A DNA stretch of 38,044 nucleotides, taken from Rubrivivax sp. (GTDB taxonomy: Bacteria; Pseudomonadota; Gammaproteobacteria; Burkholderiales; Burkholderiaceae_C). Of this stretch, positions 18,415 to 25,921 are shown piece by piece (positions within the stretch are counted from its first letter, which is position 1; every line of letters begins with the position of its first letter). A program made the position numbers and the translations under genes. Location of the stretch: positions 1 to 38,044 of the forward strand of contig JAJAZC010000183.1 of the NCBI GenBank assembly GCA_026785885.1. The letters are read 5' to 3'. Under the pieces are notes generated by a model. That model saw only the letters and a list, made by a program, of their open reading frames with translations, ran no database searches and was not told the origin of the DNA.

Positions 18415-18975
18415 ATGCACCGATCAACACAGCCGCACTCGCTGTTTGGCGGGCTGCTGTTGCTGATGGCACTTGCCAGCGCGGCTGCCGTGATGGCCAA
18501 GAAAGGCGCCCACGTGCACGGCCTCGTCAAGCTCGACGTGGCAGTGCAGGCCAAGACGCTGACGGTGCAGATCCAGGCACCCCTGGACAGCCTGCTCGGC
18601 TTCGAGCACCGGCCGCGCACCGCCGCGCAAAAGCAGGCCGCTGACGCGGTGCTGAAACAGATGAACGACGGCGCGCGGCTGATACGGCCGCCGGCTGCGG
18701 CGCTGTGCAAGGCGGGCAAGGTGACGGTGGAATCCGAGACGCTGCAAGCCACCGCCGCAGCAGCCGGCACGGGCGCCAGGGACGACGGGCACGCCGATCT
18801 CGACGCCACCTATGAGTTCACCTGTGAACAACCCGACAAGCTGGGCTCGATAGAGATCGGCTTGTTCGAAGCGTTCAAGCGCATTCAAACCATCGAAGTG
18901 CAGGTGGCAGGCGCCAACCGGCAGTCCAAGGTGACGCTGAAACGGCCCGACAAGATGCTCCGGCTGGGCCGGTAG
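18415..18975 (+). CDS. DUF2796 (ZrgA-like) periplasmic zinc-uptake protein
   Basis: A 186-aa secreted protein with a signal peptide (HRSTQPHSLFGGLLLLMALAS, probable cleavage near AVMA-KKG), the family's HVHG motif near the mature N-terminus, a central part with two Cys residues (ALCKAG and FTCEQ), and the closing TLKRPDKMLRL typical of DUF2796. In Vibrio, ZrgA is a Zur-controlled periplasmic protein of a zinc import system. The ATG at 18415 is set by a clear GGAGGA ribosome binding site 5 bases upstream. It lies 23 bases after the CobW GTPase, so the two are probably co-transcribed. The His-poor mature sequence makes the ligand set unclear. Confidence 0.85.
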   Translation: MHRSTQPHSLFGGLLLLMALASAAAVMAKKGAHVHGLVKLDVAVQAKTLTVQIQAPLDSLLGFEHRPRTAAQKQAADAVLKQMNDGARLIRPPAAALCKAGKVTVESETLQATAAAAGTGARDDGHADLDATYEFTCEQPDKLGSIEIGLFEAFKRIQTIEVQVAGANRQSKVTLKRPDKMLRLGR

Positions 18976-19043
18976 GCCAAGGCGGAGCCCTGTTTGACGT
19001 TGCATTTGTCTTCAGGCGCCGCGGTGTGCCCCGTCCTGGTCCG

Positions 19044-19195
19044 CTGAATCATTGAAGTGGGCGGTGAGGGACGCGCAAGACGGAATGCGATGCAAGGCGC
19101 GAAGCACAGCGATGCCGATAGGCACCGCGCGCATCCGCAACGCTGCAGCGCGCCCGTATTGCGCGGACAGCACCGACCCCATTTCAATGATTCAG
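19044..19195. mobile_element. MITE-like element with 18-bp terminal inverted repeats
   Basis: CTGAATCATTGAAGTGGG (19044-19061) and CCCATTTCAATGATTCAG (19178-19195) are inverted repeats matching at 17 of 18 positions and bound a 152-bp unit. Complementarity continues inward with gaps (CGGTG against CACCG, then ACGCGCAA against TTGCGCGG), so the whole unit could fold into a long hairpin. There is no transposase gene. No clear target-site duplication is visible. A non-autonomous transposable element or large palindromic repeat fits best. Confidence 0.65.
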
Positions 19196-19257
19196 TGGGC
19201 TAGGCTTGCGCTGGCCAAGCAGCCGCACCCCGGCAGGTCGTGGCGGTGTGCTCAAGC

Positions 19258-19284
19258 TCAAGCTCACGGGCGCCGGGCCGATAT
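19258..19284 (+). promoter_or_regulatory. Putative sigma-28 (FliA) promoter for the HD-GYP gene
   Basis: TCAAGCTC (19258-19265), an 11-base spacer, and GCCGATAT (19277-19284) match the FliA consensus TAAAGTTT-N11-GCCGATAA in spacing and at most positions, including GCCGATA in full. It lies 52 bases upstream of the HD-GYP start. This would place the phosphodiesterase in the late flagellar regulon. Confidence 0.7.
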
Positions 19285-19336
19285 ACCCCGGACTGGTCGA
19301 AGCACGCTCGACCCATCGACACCCGGCGGCGCGCAC

Positions 19337-20572
19337 ATGCTTAAGAAGGTTCCCATCCTTGAATTGCGGCTGGGCATGCACCTGCACAAACTGGAAGGGG
19401 CCTGGCTGCAGCACCCGTTCTGGACAACGCGCTTCGTCATTGACAGCTCGGCGGATCTGCGGCGGCTGCATGCTTGCGGTTTGAGCGAGTGCTGGATCGA
19501 CACCGCGCTTGGCTTGGATGTGGCCGTTGCTGCCCAGACCATCGCTGGGCCGGCGCTGGCGGCACGCCCCGCACCGGCAAAGGTCCAGCCGCCTTCTCCA
19601 GCCGGCGACCGCCCGCTGAACGCCGAACTCACGCAGGCCGCTGCCATCTGCAGCCGCGGGCGCAAGGCCGTGAAAGCCATGTTCAACGAAGCCCGTATGG
19701 GCCGCACCGTGGATGCCGAGCAGTGTCTGCCGCTGGTCGAAGAAATTGCTGGTTCGGTGCAGCGCAACCCCGGTGCGCTGGTAAGCCTGGCGCGCCTGAA
19801 AACGCGTGACGACTACAGCTACATGCACTCGGTGGCCGTTTGCGGGCTGATGGTGGCGCTGGCACGCCAGAGTGGCCTTGACGACAGCCGCTGCCGCGAA
19901 GCCGGGCTGGCGGGGCTGATGCACGACATCGGCAAAGTGCTGATGCCGCTGGAGGTGCTGAACAAACCCGGCGGCCTGACCGACAGCGAATTCGACATCA
20001 TGCGCACGCACCCGCAGCAGGGCCACGATCTGCTGAAGGACGGGCAGGGCGTGGCGCCGTCGACGCTGGACGTCGTGCTGCACCACCATGAGCGCATCGA
20101 CGGCAGCGGCTACCCGCATCGGCTGGCCGGCGACGGCATCAGCCTGCTGGCACGCATGGGCGCCATCTGCGATGTCTACGACGCCGTCACCAGCGACCGG
20201 CCTTACAAGGACGGCTGGGACCCGGCGCAGTCGATCGCCAGCATGGCCTCGTGGAAGGGGCACTTCGACACCGCGCTTTTTGCCGGCTTCGTGCAGAGCC
20301 TGGGCATCTACCCGACCGGTTCGCTGGTGCGCCTGGCCTCGGGCCGGCTGGCCGTGGTGGCCGAGCAAAACCCGGCCAAGCTGGTGTCGCCGGTGGTCAT
20401 GGTGTTCTATTCAATCAAGTCGCAGTTGCCGTTGACACCCCTGCGGCTGGACCTGGCGCGCCCCGGTACGCAGGACCGCATCGTGGCGCGCGAGGAGAAT
20501 TCGGGCGGCCGCTTTTCGCAGCTGGAAGCGCTGTGGGCCGATCCGGAGGTGCTGCGCCGTCTGCGCGCGTGA
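19337..20572 (+). CDS. HD-GYP domain cyclic-di-GMP phosphodiesterase
   Basis: A 411-aa protein with an N-terminal DUF3391-type domain (LKKVPILELRLGMHL to about residue 90) and an HD-GYP domain (about 150-330). The metal-binding and catalytic motifs are complete: HD at residues 196-197 in LMHDIGK, HHHE at 249-252 followed by RIDGSGYP, and DVYDAVTSDRPYK. Such proteins hydrolyse cyclic-di-GMP to pGpG or GMP and usually favour motility over biofilm. ATG at 19337 is where DUF3391 homology begins; the frame extends further upstream through the MITE-like element, which is not coding. A sigma-28-type promoter upstream suggests co-expression with flagellar genes. Confidence 0.93.
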   Translation: MLKKVPILELRLGMHLHKLEGAWLQHPFWTTRFVIDSSADLRRLHACGLSECWIDTALGLDVAVAAQTIAGPALAARPAPAKVQPPSPAGDRPLNAELTQAAAICSRGRKAVKAMFNEARMGRTVDAEQCLPLVEEIAGSVQRNPGALVSLARLKTRDDYSYMHSVAVCGLMVALARQSGLDDSRCREAGLAGLMHDIGKVLMPLEVLNKPGGLTDSEFDIMRTHPQQGHDLLKDGQGVAPSTLDVVLHHHERIDGSGYPHRLAGDGISLLARMGAICDVYDAVTSDRPYKDGWDPAQSIASMASWKGHFDTALFAGFVQSLGIYPTGSLVRLASGRLAVVAEQNPAKLVSPVVMVFYSIKSQLPLTPLRLDLARPGTQDRIVAREENSGGRFSQLEALWADPEVLRRLRA

Positions 20573-20902
20573 AGCACCGCGCCGCCGATGACCTCGGCGA
20601 TCAGGGAAGGCCGCCAACACCGCGCCGCGCAAGCCCCACCCCGGCGGCTCGGGGCTCAATGCCGCCGGTCAAGCGGCGCACGAGCAGATGAACGCGGCCC
20701 TCAGCGTCGAGACCGTTGATGTGCCGCACCAGGGGCACTGGCGACAGGACGGTGGCCGACCTGGCCGGCCATGTTGACGCCGGCATGACCTGCACCGCGC
20801 GCCATCAACAACAAAAGCAAGGTGGGCGCCCTTGCGGCGGCAATGGCCGACGCCAGTGAAAGCACAGCGCCAGTTGGCTAGGCTGGTGGCGGCCGGGCCC
20901 GA
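20573..20902. other. 330-base region with no convincing gene
   Basis: Short frames exist on both strands (for example a 64-codon minus-strand frame at 20601-20795), but none has a ribosome binding site, a recognisable domain or clear coding bias. It lies between the convergent ends of the HD-GYP gene and the DUF1841 gene. It may hold a decayed gene, but I cannot name one. Confidence 0.5.
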
Positions 20903-21334
20903 TCAGCGCATGGCGCGCCGCCGCACCGCTTCGAGGTAAGCCTGCCCGTCCGGCGGCAGCCCGCTGCGCTGGCTGGCCCAGATCATGTCGCCCAGGCATT
21001 CCATGACCTCATGGTGCGCCTCGTGCAGCGAACCGCGCCGCGCAGCCAGCAACTCGACGGCCTGGCGGATGCCGGTGGGCTGGTTGATCGCGACCTGCTC
21101 CTGGATGCTCAGGTGCATGCTCAAGTGCAGGAAGGGATTGGCACGGCCGCCTTCGACCGTGTAGCTGGCCTGCAGTGCAGCGGCCTCGTCGGCCAGTTCA
21201 GCGTGGGCCTCGGGATGTTGATCGACCCAGCGTGCGGCCACCGCCTGCATCGGCTCCAGCGGCAGGCCGGCGCGTTGGCGCGCATAGGTGGCGCAAAAGA
21301 AGCGGCGCACGTCGTCTTGCGAGGGCTGGAACAT
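20903..21334 (-). CDS. DUF1841 family protein
   Basis: A 143-aa protein that begins FQPSQDDVRRFFCATY and contains the highly conserved block NPFLHLSMHLSIQEQ followed by INQPTGIR, then RGSLHEAHHEVMECLG and MIWASQRSG. These are the signature segments of DUF1841, a small cytoplasmic betaproteobacterial and gammaproteobacterial family of unknown function. The His/Glu-rich motifs HEAHHEVME could bind metal, which is inference. I use the ATG at 21334; a GTG 15 bases further upstream is possible. The gene is divergent from the nitroreductase gene, with a 60-base gap. Confidence 0.9.
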   Translation of the reverse strand: MFQPSQDDVRRFFCATYARQRAGLPLEPMQAVAARWVDQHPEAHAELADEAAALQASYTVEGGRANPFLHLSMHLSIQEQVAINQPTGIRQAVELLAARRGSLHEAHHEVMECLGDMIWASQRSGLPPDGQAYLEAVRRRAMR

Positions 21335-21394
21335 GACCAGAATTGTCACCCCGGGCCTTTGCGCCCGCCGCCACCGGCCACCGATCGCCCCGCC

Positions 21395-21970
21395 ATGAAC
21401 GTGACCACCGAACAGCTTTTTACCGAAGCCCGCACGCAAAACGGCTACCTGCCGGAGCCGCTGCCCGACAGCCAGCTGCATGCGCTGTACGACTTGCTGA
21501 AATGGGGTCCGACCGCGGCCAACTGCAGCCCCGCGCGTTTCATCTTCGTGCGCAGCGCCGAAGCGAAAGCCAGGCTGATTGCCTGCATGTCGCCTGGCAA
21601 TCAAGCCAAGGTCGGTCAGGCGCCGGTGACCGCCATCATCGGCATGGACATGGCCTTCTACGAGCGGCTGCCGCAGCTGTTTCCGCACACCGACGCGCGC
21701 GCCTGGTTTGCCGGCAAGCCCGCTGTCATCGAAGCCACGGCGTTGCGCAACAGCAGCCTGCAAGGCGCTTACCTGATGCTGGCAGCGCGCGCGCTCGGCC
21801 TGGACTGCGGGCCGATGAGCGGCTTCGACGCGGCGCAGCTGGACGCTGCTTTCTGGGCCGGCAGCAGCGTCAAGACCAACTTCGTCTGCACGCTGGGCCA
21901 TGGCAACCCGGCGCTGGTGATGCCGCGCAGCCCGCGCTTGAGCTTCGACGAGGCTTGCCAGCTGGCTTGA
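21395..21970 (+). CDS. Nitroreductase-family protein, RutE/HadB type
   Basis: A 191-aa FMN-dependent nitroreductase-fold protein. The segments LFTEARTQNGYLPEP, YDLLKWGPTAANCSPARF, SPGNQAKV, RNSSLQGAYLMLAARALGLDCGPMSGFD (read in pieces) and PRSPRLSFDEAC match the RutE/HadB subfamily. RutE is annotated as reducing malonic semialdehyde to 3-hydroxypropionate in uracil breakdown; no other rut genes are nearby, so the substrate here is uncertain. ATG at 21395 is where homology begins. It ends about 115 bases before the convergent antiporter gene. Confidence 0.9.
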   Translation: MNVTTEQLFTEARTQNGYLPEPLPDSQLHALYDLLKWGPTAANCSPARFIFVRSAEAKARLIACMSPGNQAKVGQAPVTAIIGMDMAFYERLPQLFPHTDARAWFAGKPAVIEATALRNSSLQGAYLMLAARALGLDCGPMSGFDAAQLDAAFWAGSSVKTNFVCTLGHGNPALVMPRSPRLSFDEACQLA

Positions 21971-22086
21971 TCGGCTCAGCCAGGCGGTGGCCGGTCTGGG
22001 CGCGGCGTACCCGGCGCCGCGGCATCGGGTGCGAAGCCCTCACCGCGCCGCGCACTGTGTTGCTGGCGCTCCTGGCGCTTACGCGA

Positions 22087-23846
22087 TTACAGCGCCTCCA
22101 GCTCCTGGCGGCCTTGTCTGGCCACCGAAACCAGCTTTTTCTGATCGCCCTGGTGTGGCGCCATTTGCTTGAGCAGCCTGATGCTGTGGCGCCGAAAGCG
22201 CAGCGCCTGGGTGCGCGCCGCATGCGGCTCCCAGCCCATCGGCTCCAGCACGCTGCGCCCGCTTTGCAGGGCCGAGTCCAGCGTCTCGCGTTCGATGTGC
22301 TGCACACCGCGTTCGTTCAGGCCGTACCAGTGCGTCACGTTGCGCGCGCGCCACCACCGTGGCCTGGGTGAAGTGCTCGCGCACCAGGTCGACGATGGCC
22401 AGGCTTTGCTCGGCATCGTCCACCGCCACCACGATCACGCGCGCTTTGTCGGCACCGGCCACACGCAGCAGATCCAGCCGCGTCGCGTCGCCGTAGAAGG
22501 CCGGCCAGCCGAAGGTGCGCAAGCTGGCCACGGCCTCGGCGCTGTGGTCCAGCACCGTGGCGCTGAGGCCGTTGGCGGCAATCGACCGGCCGACGATCTG
22601 GCCGTAGCGGCCGAAGCCGCAAATGATGATCGGCGGGTAGCTGTTCCTCATTGATGTCGGCCAGCCGCGGCCCGCTGTTGGCGGCCAGCCGCGGCGCCAG
22701 TACAGGGTCTGACAGCACCAGCAACAGCGGCGTCAACAACATGCTGATGGCCACTGCAGCAACCAGCACCGACGCGGCCTCGGCGCCAATCACCGCAGCA
22801 CCCAGCGCAGCCTGGAAGACGACGAAGCCGAATTCGCCGCCCTGCGCCAGCAATACCGCAAACACCGGCGGCTCGCCCAGCGGCACCGGCATGCGCCAGG
22901 CCATCAACAGCAGCACCGCGAGCTTGACGATCAGAAAGCCAACGACGATGGCCGCCACCAGCCCCAGATGCGCCGCGATCACCGCAAAGTTGATGCTCAT
23001 ACCCACCGCGATGAAGAACAGCCCGAGCAGCAAGCCTTTGAAGGGCTCCAGGTCGGTCTCCAGCTTGCGGCGGTATTCGCTCTCGGCCAGCAGCACGCCG
23101 GCCAAAAAGGCGCCCAGCACCATGCTCAGGCCCACGCTCTGCATCAGTGCCGCGGTGGCCACCACCAGCAGCAGCGCAGCGGCCGTAAAGACCTCGGGCG
23201 TGTTGCTACCGGCGATCCAGCGCAGCGCCGGGCGCAGCAGCAGGCGGCCGCCGAGGATGATGGCGGCGATCACAGCAAAGGCCTTGGCAGCAGCTATCCA
23301 GCCGTTACCCGACGTTGCCGGAACGGCCACCGCCAGCAGCGGCACGATGGCCAGGATCGGAATGGCCGCAATGTCCTGCAGTAGTGCCACGCTGAGCACG
23401 TTCTGGCCGGTCGTCGCGCTCATCAGGTTGCGCTCGTTCAGCACGCCCAGGCCGATGGCGGTTGAAGTGAGCGCCAAACCCAGGCCGGCCACCAGCGCCA
23501 GCCGCCAGTCAGCACCGAAGGCCATGCCGATGGCGGTGATCACCGCCGCGGAGCCGAACAGCTGCGCGCTGCCCCAGCCGAAGATCGGCCGCCGCAGCGC
23601 CCACAGCCGGCGGGGCTCCAGCTCCAGGCCCACCAGAAACAGCATCAGCACGACGCCGAATTCGGCAAAGTGCAGCATGGCCTGCGCGTCGGTGACCAGC
23701 TTCAGGCCCCAGGGCCCGATGACGATGCCGGCGGCCAGGTAGCCGATGATCGATCCCAACCCGGCCAGCCGTGCCAGCGGCACCGCCAGCACCGCCGCAC
23801 CCAGGTAGACCAGACTGCTTTGCAACCACGTCGTGCCGCTGTCCAT
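22087..23846 (-). pseudogene. Kef/CPA2-type K+/H+ antiporter with RCK domain, two frameshifts
   Basis: The membrane half (about residues 1-390, twelve or so helices, starting MDSGTTWLQSSLVYLGAA, with LVGLELEPRRLW and LGAFLAGVLLAES) is in one frame. The NAD-binding RCK half (IIICGFGRYGQIVG, FYGDATRLDLL) is in a second frame after an extra base near 22644-22650. The tail (NVTHWYGLNERGV to RQELEAL) is in a third frame after a change in the GC-dinucleotide run at 22342-22351, best explained by loss of two bases. Correcting both gives 586 residues, normal for KefB/KefC/YbaL. As written only the membrane half would be made, without its glutathione/NAD control domain. It would export K+ in exchange for protons under electrophile stress. 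ATG at 23846 lies 3 bases after the upstream oxidoreductase stop. Confidence 0.88.
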
Positions 23847-23848
23847 GA

Positions 23849-24460
23849 TCAAACCCCGTCGGTGGGCCGCGCGTCTGCGGGCACGCTGCAGTCAGGCGTC
23901 GGCTCGGTGAAGTCGATCTCCGGCCACTGCGGCCAGCTTTGCAGGTGCTGGGCAAAGGTTTGCGCGTGTTCTTCGATGACGGCCTGGCTTACGCGGTGCG
24001 CGCCGTGCAGCACCAGCGGCGGCAGCCAGCGCATGCCTCACAGCGCCGCGGTCTGCTCGTATGGGTGCAGGAAGGCGTCGAAAAAATAGCGGTTGTAGCC
24101 GTCGGGCCGGTAGCTTTCCTGCGGGCCGCCGGTGGATGCGGCCAGCCACAGATCCTTGCCCTGCAGCGCATGACCGCCGGGGCCGTAAGCCCAGCCGAAA
24201 GCCAGCACCTCGTCCAGTCACAGCTTGAGCAAAGGCGGCATCGAATACCAGTGCACCGGGTGCAGCCACACCAGCAGCCGGGCATGCGCCAGGCGTTGCT
24301 GCTCGGCACCGGTGTCGATGAAGTAATCGGGGTAGCGGGCGTAGAGATTCAGCACCTCAGCGCGCGCCGGGTCCAGCTGCGCCGCCGCGTCCATCAGCGT
24401 GCGGGTGACGCGTGAATGGTCCATTTGCGGGTGCGCAGCGCTGACGAGGATGTCGGCCAT
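23849..24460 (-). pseudogene. KefF-like NAD(P)H quinone oxidoreductase, two in-frame TGA codons
   Basis: One frame of 204 codons reads through the family: ADILVSAAHPQMDHSRVT, LNLYARYPDYFID, LVWLHPVHWYSMPPLLKL, then TGA (24218-24220) where Trp is expected before LDEVLAFGWAYGPGG. It continues with DLWLAASTGGPQESY and DAFLHPYEQTAAL, then TGA (24038-24040) where Cys is expected before GMRWLPPLVLHGA. The frame is otherwise intact to its normal end at 23849. KefF is the flavoprotein that activates the Kef channel, and the pairing with the antiporter supports this. Two nonsense changes without any frameshift argue for real decay over sequencing noise. Confidence 0.87.
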
Positions 24461-24556
24461 GGGCGGGACGCGGGTTCGCGCTGTCGTGAAGTGGCTACGT
24501 TGCCGGGTTGCCAAGGAGCACGGGCGCAAATTTGCAAGTCTGCAAGTTTGCTAAGC

Positions 24557-24584
24557 CGCTGAGTCGCTGAGTCGCTGAGTCGCT
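24557..24584 (+). repeat. 8-bp tandem repeat upstream of the parA gene
   Basis: Three and a half copies of CGCTGAGT (24557-24580, plus CGCT) lie in the 284-base gap between the KefF-like pseudogene and parA. Just before it is a second small repetition of TTGCAAGT/CTGCAAGT type (about 24530-24550). Apart from these I see no gene in the gap. Confidence 0.8.
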
Positions 24585-24744
24585 ATTTCACAAGGTCGCC
24601 GAGTCGTGCTGCAGCAGTGGCGCGCAGCGCGCTTGGGTTTGCCCGTGTGGGGCAGCCTGCAGCCGCAGCTACCATGCCCGACAAGTTCCAGGGTCTTGTT
24701 GCGGCCCGCAGCCCGCAGCCCACAGCGCGCAAAGGAAACCCGCC

Positions 24745-25362
24745 ATGCCCGTGATCGTCGTCGCCAATCCCAAAGGCGGCGTTGGCAAAAGCACGCTGTC
24801 GACCAACATCGCCGGCTGTCTGGCCGCCGCCGGGCATGCGGTGATGCTGGGCGATGTCGACCGCCAGCACTCCACACGCGACTGGCTGGCCATGCGCCCC
24901 GCGCACCTGCCCACGATCCGTGGTTGGGACGTGAAACCCGACGAGCTGCTGCGCCCGCCGCGCGGCATCACGCACGTCGTGCTCGACACACCGGCAGGGC
25001 TGCACGGCAAACGGTTGGAAGCCGTGATGCGCATCGCCGACCGGCTCTTGATCCCGCTGCAGCCGAGCCTGTTCGACATCCGCGCCACCCACGCCTTCGT
25101 GCAGACGCTGCGTGCGCACCGCCGCGGCAACGAAATCAAGCTGGGCCTGGTGGGCATGCGCGTGCGCGAGAACACCCGCGCCAACGATCAACTGCACGCC
25201 TACCTCGCGACCTTGCCGGTGCCGGTTCTGGCCTGGCTGCGCGACACGCAGAACTATGTGCAGCTGGCCGCCCACGGCCTGACGCTGTGGGACGTGGCGC
25301 CCAGCCGCGTCGAGCGTGATCTGGAGCAGTGGGTGCCGCTCAAGGCCTGGGTCGGCGCCTGA
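24745..25362 (+). CDS. ParA/MinD-family ATPase, orphan
   Basis: A 205-aa ParA-like P-loop ATPase with the deviant Walker A NPKGGVGKSTLSTN (residues 8-21), the switch region LGDVDRQHSTRDW and Walker B THVVLDTPAG. It lacks an N-terminal DNA-binding domain, as in the small MipZ/orphan ParA group, and has no ParB partner beside it. Such proteins position chromosomes, plasmids or protein clusters through ATP-dependent dimer cycling; the cargo here is unknown. ATG at 24745 follows AAAGGAA. MaoC-family and ParA genes are only 16 bases apart, suggesting one transcript. Confidence 0.9.
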   Translation: MPVIVVANPKGGVGKSTLSTNIAGCLAAAGHAVMLGDVDRQHSTRDWLAMRPAHLPTIRGWDVKPDELLRPPRGITHVVLDTPAGLHGKRLEAVMRIADRLLIPLQPSLFDIRATHAFVQTLRAHRRGNEIKLGLVGMRVRENTRANDQLHAYLATLPVPVLAWLRDTQNYVQLAAHGLTLWDVAPSRVERDLEQWVPLKAWVGA

Positions 25363-25378
25363 ATCGGAGGTGACGCAT

Positions 25379-25831
25379 ATGAAACGTTATGCCCATCTTG
25401 CCGACCTGGCGCAGTTGGCCGGCCAGGAGCTCGGTTGCAGCAGCTGGGTGCCGATCGAGCAGGCGCGCATCGACCTGTTTGCGCAGGCCACCGGTGACCC
25501 CCAGTGGATCCACACCGACCCGGTGCGCGCTGCGGCCGGGCCCTTCGGCGCAACCATCGCCCACGGCTTCTTGACGCTGAGCCTGCTGCCGATGCTGTTC
25601 GAGAGAGCGTTCACCGTGGACGACGTGCGCATGGGCGTCAACTACGGCCTCAACCGGGTGCGCTTCATCAGCCCGGTCAAGGTCGGCAGCCGCGTGCGCG
25701 GACGCTTCACGCTCTTGCGCTACGAGCCGCTGGACGGTGGCGCGCAGCTGGTCGCCCTAGCCCACATCGAGCTCGAAGGCGCGGCCAAGCCGGCCTGCGT
25801 GGCTGAGACGGTGTCGCGCCGCTACGTCTGA
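25379..25831 (+). CDS. MaoC-family (R)-hydratase/dehydratase
   Basis: A 150-aa hot-dog-fold protein. The hydratase motif ATGDPQWIHTDPVRAA, with the catalytic Asp and His, is followed by the FGATIAHGFLTLSLLP helix typical of (R)-specific enoyl-CoA hydratases and of nodulation NodN-like proteins. It then shows NYGLNRVRFISPVKVGSRV, a conserved core strand. It probably hydrates enoyl-CoA in fatty acid or polyhydroxyalkanoate metabolism. The ATG at 25379 has a textbook GGAGGTGA site 5 bases upstream; this decides the start over a longer frame. Confidence 0.92.
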   Translation: MKRYAHLADLAQLAGQELGCSSWVPIEQARIDLFAQATGDPQWIHTDPVRAAAGPFGATIAHGFLTLSLLPMLFERAFTVDDVRMGVNYGLNRVRFISPVKVGSRVRGRFTLLRYEPLDGGAQLVALAHIELEGAAKPACVAETVSRRYV

Positions 25832-25921
25832 ACCGACGCGACACAACCCCTCAACGCCGAAGCCGGGGTCTGCCGAATGCCGGCTCACAATGACCCGAAT
25901 CCCATCCCTGCCGAGGTCACG

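Larger units (their letters stand above)
18976..19336. other. 361-base intergenic region with MITE-like element and FliA promoter
   Basis: No convincing gene lies here; the frame that runs through it joins the HD-GYP gene only as an upstream extension. It holds the inverted-repeat element at 19044-19195 and the sigma-28-type promoter at 19258-19284, described separately. I see no clear terminator for the preceding zinc operon. Confidence 0.7.

Noticed and set aside
20601..20795. Minus-strand 64-codon frame in the gap after the HD-GYP gene
   Set aside because: No ribosome binding site, no domain and no coding signal that I can support.
24038..24220. TGA codons in the KefF-like gene as selenocysteine
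   Set aside because: One TGA replaces a Trp, not a Cys, and I see no SECIS-like hairpin directly downstream; nonsense mutation is simpler.
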